A stretch of DNA of 42,092 bases from an uncultured Gammaproteobacteria bacterium (GTDB taxonomy: Bacteria; Pseudomonadota; Gammaproteobacteria; Nitrosococcales; Methylophagaceae), in NCBI GenBank assembly GCA_913058195.1, contig CAJXPP010000002.1:1-42092 (forward strand), read 5' to 3'. Shown here piece after piece: positions 22,846 through 30,849 of this stretch (position 1 is the first letter of the stretch; every line of letters starts with the position of its first letter). The position numbers were made by a program, and so were the translations under genes. The notes beneath the pieces were generated by a model. It did not search any database. It was not told the origin of the DNA and saw only the letters and a program-made list of their open reading frames with translations.

Positions 22846-24476
22846 TGGCAACTTTTGATCCAGATGCTTTCTTAGCTCAAGATTCGCAACCAGCTTTCGA
22901 CCCTGATGCTTTCCTATCTTCCGGTCAGGCTTCTAACGTTTCAGCCGGCAATGTAGACGTGCCAGGAGGCGGACAAACCTCATACGCCACACCAAAAGAC
23001 AGAAGCTTTGCAGAGCAGTTGAAGGGTGTAGGCGAAGCAGCATTGACGACATTAACAGGCGCAACAGCCGGTGCTTTAGGTTTTGGTGCTGGAACTGTCG
23101 CCGGTGCGGTGGGAGAGCTTACAGGTATTCTTGATAGGGGTGATGGTTTAGAACTCGCTCAGTCGCTAGCGGAAAAAGGAACGTATTCACCAGAAGGCGA
23201 GGCCGGGCAAGAGTACGTTAAAAATATAGGTGAAGCAGTTGGAGCATTACCGCCAGTACTAGGAACTGCACCCGTTGTTGGGCTAAACGCTCTAAAAGGT
23301 GGCTCCAAACCTTTCAGTAAGACCAATACACCATTAGCAAATAAAATAGCTAACGAGGCAACAGGAGCAATACAAAAAAGCTTTAAGAAAAAAGCGGAGA
23401 GCGAAAGATTTACCCCTAGAGTTTGGGGTATGGTTCAAAAAGCAAGAAAGCAAGGCTTTGACGAGGGCATGACAAATGTTATCGCTAACGCTAGCCCTAT
23501 CGATAAGCGCAGAATGTTACAAATGGTTAGTAAAATGGAAAAGGGTAAAACTGACTCGCTGTATCAAGCTAAAAACAGACCTGCCGATATTGCCGGTGAC
23601 TCGCTGTTAAAGCAAGTTGATTTCGTTAAAAGCAACAACAAGCAAGCAGGGCAGCAATTAAATAGAGTTGCTAACAGTTTAAAAGGGAAAGAGGTTGATA
23701 TTAATGAGCCTAGAAATAAATTCTTTGATGATGCTTCCGAATCATTAGGTGTGACTTTTGATGAGTCAGGCATGCCTGATTTTACTGGATCTCAAATTGA
23801 AACAATAGCACCAGCCAGAAAGTTAATAAAAGACATCTCGCTAAGAATAAAGAGAAACCCAAACCCTGACGCACTTGACGCGCACAACTTTAAAAAGTTT
23901 ATAGATGAAAATGTAGACTTCGGCAAAAGAGCGCAAGGCTTAGGCGGAAAAACTGAGCGAATAGCTAAAGACCTAAGAAAGAGTGTTAATAATACTTTAG
24001 GCGGTCAATTCGGCAAATACAAAGAGGCCAACGCTAGATTCTCTGATACTGTACAGGCTTTAGATTCATTGCAAGATGCGGCAGGGAAAAAACTAGACTT
24101 CTTTGGCCCTAACGCTGACAAGGCAACAGGCACAGTATTAAGAAGGCTAATGAGTAATGCTCAAGGCCGTGTAACTTTGATGGACGCAATAGAAAACATA
24201 AGCGAGACATCTAAGAAATACGGTGGATCTTTTGATGACGATATAATGACGCAGATGCTTTTTGCTGATGAGTTGGATTCTGTTTTCGGTGGTAGTGGCA
24301 GAACATCGCTAAGAGGTGAAGTTAAGAAGGCCGGAGTCGATACCGCTGTTGATGTTTCTCAAATGACAATACCGGGCGCTGTAGCTTTAGGCGTTAAAGA
24401 AGGCGCTAGAAAGTTAAGAGGGGTTAATGAAAAAAATCAAATAAAGGCTATCAAGGAGTTATTGAAAGCTAAATAG
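22845..24476 (+). CDS. Large ejection protein with FDPDAF repeats (543 aa)
   Basis: A 543-residue protein, the third ejection-type gene. The N-terminus carries two FDPDAFL copies (about 4-10 and 18-24), short motifs common in virion internal proteins of this kind. A hydrophobic Gly/Ala segment (about 62-88: LTTLTGATAGALGFGAGTV) could insert into the host membrane. The remainder is helical. It probably corresponds to P22 gp16 or gp20 in role. Ends 24476, at the end of the tail/ejection operon. Confidence 0.75.
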   Translation: MATFDPDAFLAQDSQPAFDPDAFLSSGQASNVSAGNVDVPGGGQTSYATPKDRSFAEQLKGVGEAALTTLTGATAGALGFGAGTVAGAVGELTGILDRGDGLELAQSLAEKGTYSPEGEAGQEYVKNIGEAVGALPPVLGTAPVVGLNALKGGSKPFSKTNTPLANKIANEATGAIQKSFKKKAESERFTPRVWGMVQKARKQGFDEGMTNVIANASPIDKRRMLQMVSKMEKGKTDSLYQAKNRPADIAGDSLLKQVDFVKSNNKQAGQQLNRVANSLKGKEVDINEPRNKFFDDASESLGVTFDESGMPDFTGSQIETIAPARKLIKDISLRIKRNPNPDALDAHNFKKFIDENVDFGKRAQGLGGKTERIAKDLRKSVNNTLGGQFGKYKEANARFSDTVQALDSLQDAAGKKLDFFGPNADKATGTVLRRLMSNAQGRVTLMDAIENISETSKKYGGSFDDDIMTQMLFADELDSVFGGSGRTSLRGEVKKAGVDTAVDVSQMTIPGAVALGVKEGARKLRGVNEKNQIKAIKELLKAK

Positions 24477-24477
24477 T

Positions 24478-24558
24478 TTATTTGAATACTTGGCATAAAC
24501 CGATAACAACACCGACAACTACACTTAAAGCAATATAACCAAAAATTAAAGCAATCAT
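24478..24558 (-). CDS. Possible hydrophobic 26-residue peptide
   Basis: On the - strand, an ATG at 24558 opens a 26-codon frame (MIALIFGYIALSVVVGVVIG...) that is almost entirely one membrane helix. An AGG lies 8 bases upstream. It fills the gap between the large ejection gene and the tailspike promoter, antisense to both. It may be a real membrane peptide or chance in AT-rich DNA. Confidence 0.35.
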   Translation of the reverse strand: MIALIFGYIALSVVVGVVIGLCQVFK

Positions 24559-24572
24559 AAACAAACCTAAAA

Positions 24573-24581
24573 TGTTAAAAT
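24573..24581 (+). promoter_or_regulatory. Extended -10 promoter TGTTAAAAT (tailspike genes)
   Basis: TGTTAAAAT, another TGnTAnAAT member, lies 31 bases before the tailspike head-binding gene. Confidence 0.5.
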
Positions 24582-24612
24582 AAAACTAAAGCATAGCACA
24601 GGATTAAATAAA

Positions 24613-25806
24613 ATGGCTACAGTGGTAAATAATAGTTTAACAGCAGATGAAAGCATAATTAGGATTCACAACCCTATTATGTACGTTCCAGACCCAGACA
24701 AGGGTAAGCCACTGGGTGAGTTCCAAGCTTACTTTGGGATCGTCGGGCGCGATCCTCAACTCGAAGATAACCGCAAGAAACCTTACGCGCTCCAGGAGGA
24801 TGGATCAGCTGTACCAATAGATCAACCCGTTATCGGCTCTGCTGGTGGTGTTCCTGTTTACAATGGCTCTCCTGTTGGTGTTGCTGTAAATGGCTCTTAC
24901 TCCCTAAAGATACTAGATAAGAATGGTGCTCAAGTTTATTACTTCCCTCACGTTGAGGCGTTTAACCTGCAAGGTTTTAGCGGTGTAATTGCAGAAGAGT
25001 CTAAAACTGTAGGCGCAGGTTTAACGCTAACCTTTGATAAAATAGAAACAACGACAGCGAGCTTTTACAAGTCAGTTGATGCTTTAGGCGCTAAGTTTGA
25101 AGGTGCTTACCTGAAAAAAGGCGTTGATTATGTAACCAACTCACCAACTACTGTTACGCTATTAACCGCTACTGCTTTAGGCACAGTTATTCTTGGCAGG
25201 CAAATGGACCCAACAGGCCAGATAGTACCGGTAACTGAAGGCTCTAGCGCTTTATTTGTATTTGAAGATATTGCGGTTGCTAAAACATCTGATTTACAGC
25301 CAGGTGATACTGTAACCATTAACGGTGGTGTAGCAGTTGGTGACAAGTTAGGCGGAGCTAAGTATTTAACTGTCCTTGGTCAGCCTGATCCTGATGATGG
25401 TGAAAACTATATAAACCTAGATAACGGCAATCAAATAAGGGCGATTGAAAACACCTTTAAGCTTGCTAGATATTCAGAGGTCACAACAAGCGTATCAAGC
25501 GTTTCTGGTGCTTTAAATCTTGACTTAGATCAAGGTAACGTATTTAAAACAACGTTAACTGAGAACGTATCATCGATAAACTTCTTGAATGTTAATCCTG
25601 ACAGCTCTCTAACAACCACTGCTACATTGAAAATAACACAGGGTGCGGCCTCGGCTTACACTGTCGGCTTTGCTGGTGTTAAATTCTCTGAAGGTGTAGT
25701 TCCAACGATGTCACCAACGTTAAGCGCAAGAGATAGATTTGTGTTCACCACTGATGACGGTGGAAGCACTTGGGATGGTGGTGTTTTCGGGCAAAACTTC
25801 TCATGA
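24613..25806 (+). CDS. P22-type tailspike head-binding protein (397 aa)
   Basis: Residues ~1-120 match the head-binding domain of P22-like tailspikes: VPDPDKGKPLGEFQAYFG, GSAVPIDQPVIGSAGGVPVYNG, and SLKILDKNGAQVYYFPHV. The following part (about 125-215) resembles phage fibre adaptor domains, and the last ~180 residues are beta-rich. There is no long beta-helix or catalytic site, so this looks like an anchor/adaptor to which the next proteins bind. Its TGA overlaps the following ATG (25803). Confidence 0.85.
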   Translation: MATVVNNSLTADESIIRIHNPIMYVPDPDKGKPLGEFQAYFGIVGRDPQLEDNRKKPYALQEDGSAVPIDQPVIGSAGGVPVYNGSPVGVAVNGSYSLKILDKNGAQVYYFPHVEAFNLQGFSGVIAEESKTVGAGLTLTFDKIETTTASFYKSVDALGAKFEGAYLKKGVDYVTNSPTTVTLLTATALGTVILGRQMDPTGQIVPVTEGSSALFVFEDIAVAKTSDLQPGDTVTINGGVAVGDKLGGAKYLTVLGQPDPDDGENYINLDNGNQIRAIENTFKLARYSEVTTSVSSVSGALNLDLDQGNVFKTTLTENVSSINFLNVNPDSSLTTTATLKITQGAASAYTVGFAGVKFSEGVVPTMSPTLSARDRFVFTTDDGGSTWDGGVFGQNFS

Positions 25807-26156
25807 TAGGCGTAGCAAAAGTTCAATCAGTAACGGGTTCGCCAGTGACTCCAGTTTATAGTGTGTCGTTGTCTCCTGGTCGCATAGATGTGCTCTCAGG
25901 CAATGGCTCTGCAACTAGCCCTAGGGCATTCTCAACGGTTAAGAACGGCATTGGGCCTTACACTTACTCTTGGGTGGTAACGGGTATCGATATAAATATA
26001 AATAGCGAAACGAGCGATAGTACAACGTTTTTCGCTTCAGGTTTCGATAGTTCATACACTGAAACGGCAACGCTAACGGTTACAGATACCGGTAACGGCA
26101 ACGCTCAAACATCAAAACAAATAACAGTAAGATTTGACTTCGAGTCAGGAGCATAA
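25803..26156 (+). CDS. Ig/PKD-like small virion protein (117 aa)
   Basis: A 117-residue beta-sandwich protein with PKD/Ig-type features (GPYTYSWVVTG, ETATLTVTDTGNGNAQ). The start is ATG 25803, overlapping the previous stop (ATGA); the upstream in-frame ATG at 25770 lies within the preceding gene. Between two tailspike genes it probably decorates or bridges the spike; inference. Confidence 0.7.
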   Translation: MIGVAKVQSVTGSPVTPVYSVSLSPGRIDVLSGNGSATSPRAFSTVKNGIGPYTYSWVVTGIDININSETSDSTTFFASGFDSSYTETATLTVTDTGNGNAQTSKQITVRFDFESGA

Positions 26157-26161
26157 AAGCA

Positions 26162-28597
26162 ATGAGAACTTATAGCAACTCAATAGTAATTCAGTTTGAT
26201 AATTCAGGAACCGGCAACGCTGGATCTGGTAAGCCTGTTACGGTTTTTGAAGCAGGCACAACAACAAAGGCGCTACTGTTTGACAATGGTCTAAACGCAC
26301 TTAACAACCCAGTGCAGGCTGATGATTCTGGTAATTACACATTTACCGTTAATGATGGCACTTATGACATATACATAGACTACGGACTGCCAACGCAAAC
26401 AGCTATACTTAACGAGCAAATAGCTAACACTGTAGATAATCCGCCTCTTTCGCCTGGAGACTTAGTTGTTGCTTTCGACACACTTGAAGAAGCCGTTAAC
26501 GAAACAAACCCACTAAAGATGTTTATTGGTGCGGCGTTAAACTTAAGGGAACCCGTTGTAGGTAGCGGCCTCGGCTCTATGTGGGACGTTGTTGACTCTA
26601 GCACCGTTCAAGTTAACGGGCGTGACGTACTTTTAATAGACGGAATACCCTCTTTAGCGATGGTTAAGCGCAAAACTTGGAATTCGTCAAGTAATGGTAT
26701 AAAAGTAACCCGCGCAAACAATAAAAAGCATTACGGATGGGGTTCTACTGCTATCTTACCTGATGGTCGCTGGATGCAGATTTTTCGAGCTAGTTCCACT
26801 CATGCCACTGAAAACGGTGCGCAAGTACTAGTACACTTTAGCAATGATGAAGGTTCTACTTGGTATGGTGAATACGAGGTATATAGCCAGCCAACATCGG
26901 ATGCTAGGCCGGATGCTTTATGGGTAATGGCTAATGGCAGAATAGGGTTTATGTTGAACAGGGCCACTTCGCCTGCGCTAAGTCCACACTACTCACCGTT
27001 ATTTATGTATACAGATAACAATGGTGCTACTTGGAATAGTGTTGTAGTTACTATGCCATCCCCTTACACATTTCAGGCTGCTGGCGGCATGACAGAGTTC
27101 CCTACTTCCCAAGGTGGCGATGACACTAACGGCTTTATAACTTTCGGTTTTGCTAGCGCTGGACAGCTAGACGCGCTAACAACCGTAGACAATGGGGCAA
27201 GCTGGAGTATAGTTGACGATATAAACGGAGTAGGTGCTTTTGCGGACAGCTTGTCAGAGACTTGTTACGCGAGAATAGGTGATAGTGATAGATGGTTAAT
27301 ATATTCAAGAGCTAAGAAAGATGGCGATTGGACTGATCAATCAGTAGTGTTTGCAACAACTAATTTGCTTGATTGGGGTACTCCTATTTTGAGTGGTGTT
27401 CTAAACAAAGGCACGCCACCCGCGATGGCTTATAACTCAAGGAAAGGTACTATAGATTTGTATGTAGTTGCGCGAGGCGGCAAGGACTTATACGACTATG
27501 ATAATGCTTTATTAGTTGCCTCAGAAGATGCTGAAGTATTGTGGGCGGCATCAGGTGCGTACACTGGTTACCCTGCTAGAGTCGCGGAGTTGCCAAACTG
27601 GTTTACAGGTTATTTAAAACCGTTCAGATCTGGCAGCGCATATTACTTCACCATGATGTTTGGCGAAAACCCTACCTCATCAAATGGTAGTACGAGTGCT
27701 GTAGCTGTTTTGAGTGATGTGCCAACCAATTCAAAAGATGCTGCAACAATCTCAAAGATAACTAATAACTATATTGAGTGCTCAAATATAAAAGTTATAG
27801 CCGAGTCAAACGTAACAACTGAGGCCGCAATAACTCTTAATAATAACGCGGAGAATATAAGTGCTAGATATGGAGGATACGAGGACAGACATACAACGCC
27901 TGCAATAGAATACCTATCTTATTTCTCTGACGACTACAGACAAGATGTGCAAGGTGATTTTACAATAGATACGGGCGGCGAGTTATGGTTAAGTCCACAA
28001 AATATAATACTTGGAGCTACTAATAACACAGAAGGCATGTCCGCTGCGGTGCACTTAGGTGTTGCTAGCTCTAGCTCACCATCACTAATAAGTCACGCTG
28101 TTGGCACGTCTAATGCAAGAACACATATAACCTTTACCAATCCGAATGGTATTATAGGTAGTATTGTTGGTTCTGGCTCAGCAACGGCTTACAATACATC
28201 ATCTGACCCACGATTGAAAACTGAGTTTACTGATTTATCTTATGACGAAGCGCGAAGTGTTATAAATAACTTGTATGATTGCACGGGCAAATTCCAGTTT
28301 AAGGGTGACTTAGATGTCGATGTTGTTGGCTTCAATGCCCATAAGGTTATTGATATTCAAGGTCTTGGTTCTGAAATAGGCACAGAAGGTAATGGCTCTA
28401 GAGACAAGGCGATTGGTGAAGTGGTTGGCCTTAACGAGCTAGGTGAAGAATTAAAAGTATCGCCTGCTAGTGTAGACCAATCAAAAGCAGTTCCTTACCT
28501 ATTGTTAGCAGTAAAAACGCTGATGGATAAAGACGCTGAAAAGGATGCGCTTATAGCTGAGTTAACTGGCAGAATTGAAACGCTAGAGGGCAATTAA
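26162..28597 (+). CDS. Sialidase-type tailspike with S74 chaperone domain
   Basis: An 811-residue spike. The N-terminal domain (about 1-90) is typical of fibre attachment (TGNAGSGKPVTVFEAGT). The central part is a BNR/sialidase propeller with Asp-box motifs SNDEGSTW (227-234), TDNNGATW (284-291) and TVDNGASW (341-348). The C-terminal ~131 residues are an endosialidase-type intramolecular chaperone (peptidase S74) starting at SDPRLK (S681, D682 as the catalytic pair). This domain trimerises the spike and then cuts itself off, leaving ~680 residues. It ends in a coiled coil. Substrate: an acidic or sialic-acid-like surface glycan is a guess. Confidence 0.88.
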   Translation: MRTYSNSIVIQFDNSGTGNAGSGKPVTVFEAGTTTKALLFDNGLNALNNPVQADDSGNYTFTVNDGTYDIYIDYGLPTQTAILNEQIANTVDNPPLSPGDLVVAFDTLEEAVNETNPLKMFIGAALNLREPVVGSGLGSMWDVVDSSTVQVNGRDVLLIDGIPSLAMVKRKTWNSSSNGIKVTRANNKKHYGWGSTAILPDGRWMQIFRASSTHATENGAQVLVHFSNDEGSTWYGEYEVYSQPTSDARPDALWVMANGRIGFMLNRATSPALSPHYSPLFMYTDNNGATWNSVVVTMPSPYTFQAAGGMTEFPTSQGGDDTNGFITFGFASAGQLDALTTVDNGASWSIVDDINGVGAFADSLSETCYARIGDSDRWLIYSRAKKDGDWTDQSVVFATTNLLDWGTPILSGVLNKGTPPAMAYNSRKGTIDLYVVARGGKDLYDYDNALLVASEDAEVLWAASGAYTGYPARVAELPNWFTGYLKPFRSGSAYYFTMMFGENPTSSNGSTSAVAVLSDVPTNSKDAATISKITNNYIECSNIKVIAESNVTTEAAITLNNNAENISARYGGYEDRHTTPAIEYLSYFSDDYRQDVQGDFTIDTGGELWLSPQNIILGATNNTEGMSAAVHLGVASSSSPSLISHAVGTSNARTHITFTNPNGIIGSIVGSGSATAYNTSSDPRLKTEFTDLSYDEARSVINNLYDCTGKFQFKGDLDVDVVGFNAHKVIDIQGLGSEIGTEGNGSRDKAIGEVVGLNELGEELKVSPASVDQSKAVPYLLLAVKTLMDKDAEKDALIAELTGRIETLEGN

Positions 28598-28643
28598 GGT
28601 AATAACAGCTTCACTTGATGTTAATTATTTTCCCATAAAAGCT

Positions 28644-28677
28644 AGCGCGCTTGTTAGATGCGCGCTTTGTTCTTTTT
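28644..28677. terminator. Bidirectional terminator between converging genes
   Basis: AGCGCGC/GCGCGCT stem (28644-28650, 28660-28666) with a T-rich tract after it. It lies between the tailspike gene (+) and the last gene of the - strand module. Confidence 0.65.
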
Positions 28678-28840
28678 AAGCACTAGGCGTTAACCCTTCA
28701 GCCCTTAATAGTTCCCTATACCTTTTGATTTCGTTTTCGATGTCTTGAGTTGTAGGGAATTGCTCTTTTAGTACTGAATTATTTCCGCTTCGACTCTTGG
28801 TTTTTCTTTGTCTACCCCTCCGTAAGCTTGTGTGCTGCAT
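28676..28840 (-). CDS. Small basic helical protein (54 aa)
   Basis: A 54-codon frame on - that starts inside the rusA-like gene and ends at the terminator. The N-terminal half is Arg/Lys-rich (RRGRQRKTKSRSG); the C-terminal half reads like a conserved helical tail (PTTQDIENEIKRYRELLRAEG). A GGAGGGG element lies about 20 bases inside the proposed start without a matching start codon, so the true start is unsure. Function unknown. Confidence 0.5.
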   Translation of the reverse strand: MQHTSLRRGRQRKTKSRSGNNSVLKEQFPTTQDIENEIKRYRELLRAEGLTPSA

Positions 28841-29160
28841 ATTATAAAATTAACATTATCATCTTCGATCAATCCTACCTCTGATAATGCATCTTGGAAA
28901 AACTTGATTACACACACGGTAAAGTTATCCAGGTCTGTACCCTTTCTTGCTGCGTAGTACGTGTACTTTATTTTTAATTGCCCGTCAATCTTGTCAAATT
29001 GACTTAATTGATCTTCAATCATGGCTTTAAATTTTTTCTTTGCTGACCCGTATGTTCTGAAGTGGCACGCTCTAGACCAGTTAAATGTTATAGCGCAATT
29101 AGCATTGTTCTTCGTCTTTTTTATTACGCCATATATAGGTAATATAAACTTATAACTCAT
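28768..29160 (-). CDS. rusA: RusA-like Holliday junction resolvase
   Basis: A 130-residue endonuclease that resolves Holliday junctions during phage recombination and before packaging. Characteristic acidic residues are visible: GTDLDN (D76, D78), D90, and GLIEDDN (about 97-102). The length is near that of RusA (120 aa). It is the last main gene of a nin-like - strand module with DUF1364 and NinB upstream, and overlaps the DUF1364 stop by 4 bases. Confidence 0.88.
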   Translation of the reverse strand: MSYKFILPIYGVIKKTKNNANCAITFNWSRACHFRTYGSAKKKFKAMIEDQLSQFDKIDGQLKIKYTYYAARKGTDLDNFTVCVIKFFQDALSEVGLIEDDNVNFIICSTQAYGGVDKEKPRVEAEIIQY

Positions 29161-29450
29161 ACAATCACCAACAACCCTTTATCAATTAATTTCATTTGTG
29201 TTCTTTCTAGTGCATACAGTTTCGCATTATCAACCATCTCATATCCGTACAGTGCCGGCGCTCTGCCGTCAATAACGTCATGGCAATTAGAGCAAGCGTA
29301 TACGGCGAAATGATCACTACATTTATAACCCATCCCTCTGTTCTTTCCAATATGGCAAAGTACAACGGTTTCATTGCTCGAACAATCACCTAGAAGTAAA
29401 GTGCAATCCTCACCTCTTGCTGATTTAGTTATCTTTGTTTCTTTAGCCAC
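29157..29450 (-). CDS. DUF1364 putative HNH-type nuclease (97 aa)
   Basis: A 97-residue protein with the Cys/His pattern of the lambdoid DUF1364 family: C16 and C23, an LCHIG block near residue 33, and YACSNCHDVIDGR (about 51-63), an HNH-like zinc motif. The family occurs in nin regions next to NinB and RusA, so a nuclease role in recombination is likely. GTG 29450 is chosen as start because GAGGGGG lies upstream at the right spacing. It overlaps the membrane peptide gene upstream. Confidence 0.78.
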   Translation of the reverse strand: MAKETKITKSARGEDCTLLLGDCSSNETVVLCHIGKNRGMGYKCSDHFAVYACSNCHDVIDGRAPALYGYEMVDNAKLYALERTQMKLIDKGLLVIV

Positions 29451-29562
29451 AATTACAAACCCCCTCAATTAAATAATAAACACTAAACACTATAGGTGCG
29501 CATAGTAAAATCAAACCTACAACAGATAAAAGCCAGTGCTTTAAATTTGGTGTAATACTCAT
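29443..29562 (-). CDS. Single-helix membrane peptide (39 aa)
   Basis: A 39-residue peptide with one hydrophobic helix (about 10-32) and a Cys-containing tail (GVCNCG). A very strong ribosome-binding site, GAGGAGGG, lies just before ATG 29562, directly after the core of the attC-like site at 29574-29625. It overlaps the following GTG start. Function unknown. Confidence 0.65.
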   Translation of the reverse strand: MSITPNLKHWLLSVVGLILLCAPIVFSVYYLIEGVCNCG

Positions 29563-29573
29563 AAACCCTCCTC

Positions 29574-29625
29574 ACATAACCTTCACTAACAAGGACGCTC
29601 CGCGCCTTGTAGTTTTCAGTTATAT
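29574..29625 (+). other. attC-like recombination site G
   Basis: A compact 52-bp palindrome between two - strand genes. Outer cores are ACATAAC (29574-29580) and GTTATAT (29619-29625). Inner arms ACTAACAAGG and CCTTGTAGT pair with one unpaired A in the left (+ strand) arm, and the loop is GC-rich. Relative to the neighbouring - strand genes the unpaired base is in the 3' arm, the same relation as in sites A-D and F. The + strand is given as the attC sense strand. Confidence 0.7.
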
Positions 29626-29627
29626 TA

Positions 29628-29819
29628 CTAAAAAGGCTTTAACCCTGTTTTATCAGTAAATTCGTTCATCTCATCAAGATACAAGCTCGTCAAGTTAGGG
29701 TTTTCTTTCATCGCTTTTTCTATACTTTTTTTGTGGCACTTTTTATGTATTGGACTAAAGCTAATATTGCTTTGCTGTCCGAACCATATCAATTTATTAC
29801 ACTTACAGCATTTCTTCAT
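29628..29819 (-). CDS. Zinc-ribbon-like cassette protein (63 aa)
   Basis: A 63-residue protein with an N-terminal CCKC...HKKC pattern (C4, C5, C7, then H26 and C29), suggesting a small zinc site, and an acidic helical C-terminus. It is bounded on both sides by attC-like sites (29574-29625 and 29839-29898), making it a complete cassette inserted between ninB and the downstream genes. AGGAGA lies upstream of ATG 29819. The zinc motif resembles that of the array protein at 41799. Confidence 0.75.
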   Translation of the reverse strand: MKKCCKCNKLIWFGQQSNISFSPIHKKCHKKSIEKAMKENPNLTSLYLDEMNEFTDKTGLKPF

Positions 29820-29838
29820 CGTTCAATCTCCTATCGTA

Positions 29839-29898
29839 ATATAACAAGGCAATCAAGCGCGATTTCGCAAGCTCAACACCTTATTACTATGGTTATCT
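29839..29898 (+). other. attC-like recombination site H
   Basis: A 60-bp site. Cores are ATATAAC (29839-29845) and GTTATCT (29892-29898). The + strand reads TAACAAGGCAATCAAGC, then a GC-rich centre, then an arm GCTCAACACCTT that pairs with it using several G-T pairs and one or two unpaired bases. The ninB stop codon (29893-29895) lies in the core. This site is weaker than sites B and D. Confidence 0.58.
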
Positions 29899-30336
29899 CT
29901 CATACTCTAAAGCCAAACCCTGTTGACCAAAAAAGTATTGTAAATCATCCCGCAACTTATTGTGCATCGGCGTTGTAAATAGCCGCGTTACAGGTATCTT
30001 GTCCATTAATTCAAGCTGTCGCTCATAATCAAGATTAAAGAAACCGTTTGATTCCATACCATCACGAACAACAAAGCCAAAGTCTTTATTGCTAAATAAG
30101 ATAGGCAGGCCAAAAGTTAATTTAACATACCTGGTAGCCTCGTTAATCGTTAAAGCCATGTGGTCTGATATTGGACCGTACCAAGATTGATAAACAGAGT
30201 TAGCAGGATTAGACCGCTTATTTTCTCGCTTGGTTATATTTAAAAAATAACCTTGAGACGGATTACTAGCTATAAGCGCGTCAATCTGCTTATAAACTTC
30301 CGCTTTAGTTGTTAGTGATAGTCTTACGTTTTTCAT
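29893..30336 (-). CDS. ninB: NinB-like recombination protein
   Basis: 147 residues matching the NinB family of lambdoid phages (single-strand-binding recombination mediator): YFLNITKRENKRSNPANSVYQSWYGPISDHM and the late RLFTTPMHNKLRDDLQYFF. The start at 30336 follows GAGGGAGGA; an upstream ATG at 30354 overlaps the previous gene's stop. The gene's TAA forms part of an attC-like core. Confidence 0.85.
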   Translation of the reverse strand: MKNVRLSLTTKAEVYKQIDALIASNPSQGYFLNITKRENKRSNPANSVYQSWYGPISDHMALTINEATRYVKLTFGLPILFSNKDFGFVVRDGMESNGFFNLDYERQLELMDKIPVTRLFTTPMHNKLRDDLQYFFGQQGLALEYER

Positions 30337-30350
30337 ATTCCTCCCTCTAA

Positions 30351-30737
30351 TCATTCGCCTTCAACGTAATTAAAGGTTGTTGTGCCGCCAAGCCCCTTAG
30401 ATGTTGTTCTTGTTATTACTCCGTCATTTTCTAGCAATCTAGCACAACGGAAAACTTCACCCTTACATATACCGGCCTTTAATTGCAAATCTAAAGAAGT
30501 TAGAACTTTAAACTTTTTAATAACAAACTCAGTTTTTTGTATATTGCTTAAGCCTTTAAGCTCAGCAGGTGTATCAATAGGCTTTTTGGCTGTTTTCTTG
30601 TTAATAGTTCCTGGTAAAATATCGCTCTTTTGTCGCGATGGTATAACGTTAATTTTATTGCCTGCTTTAACGAATGCCTCACAATCTGCTAGGCATCTTT
30701 CGTGCTCTGCGTTTGCTTCTGCTGTTGTATTGCTCAT
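30351..30737 (-). CDS. Winged-helix-like protein (128 aa)
   Basis: A 128-residue protein whose C-terminal half (about 65-128: SNIQKTEFVIKKFKVLTSLDLQLKAGICKGEVFRCARLLENDGVITR) reads like a winged helix-turn-helix. The N-terminal half is charged and probably disordered. It is translated from ATG 30737, overlapping the previous TGA (TGATG). A regulator or DNA-binding accessory is likely; the family is not named. Confidence 0.65.
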   Translation of the reverse strand: MSNTTAEANAEHERCLADCEAFVKAGNKINVIPSRQKSDILPGTINKKTAKKPIDTPAELKGLSNIQKTEFVIKKFKVLTSLDLQLKAGICKGEVFRCARLLENDGVITRTTSKGLGGTTTFNYVEGE

Positions 30738-30847
30738 CACTCTTTACCCTTATTTAATTCTTGAATGTCTTGGCGGCTTTCTAGTAACTCTAATTCTTTT
30801 GCTTCTTGTTCGCGATCTTCTTCTCGCTGTTCATTGTAATAACTCAT
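30737..30847 (-). CDS. Small charged helical peptide (36 aa)
   Basis: A 36-residue, Glu-rich, single-helix peptide (MSYYNEQREEDREQ...). Its TGA overlaps the next ATG (TGATG), a strong sign of a translated gene. It sits 2 bp after the methyltransferase gene. Function unknown. Confidence 0.6.
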   Translation of the reverse strand: MSYYNEQREEDREQEAKELELLESRQDIQELNKGKE

Positions 30848-30849
30848 GA

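Noticed and set aside
30382..30849. Long open frame (155 codons) on + opposite the - strand early genes
   Set aside because: It is antisense to three tightly coupled genes with good start signals and has a composition unlike real proteins.
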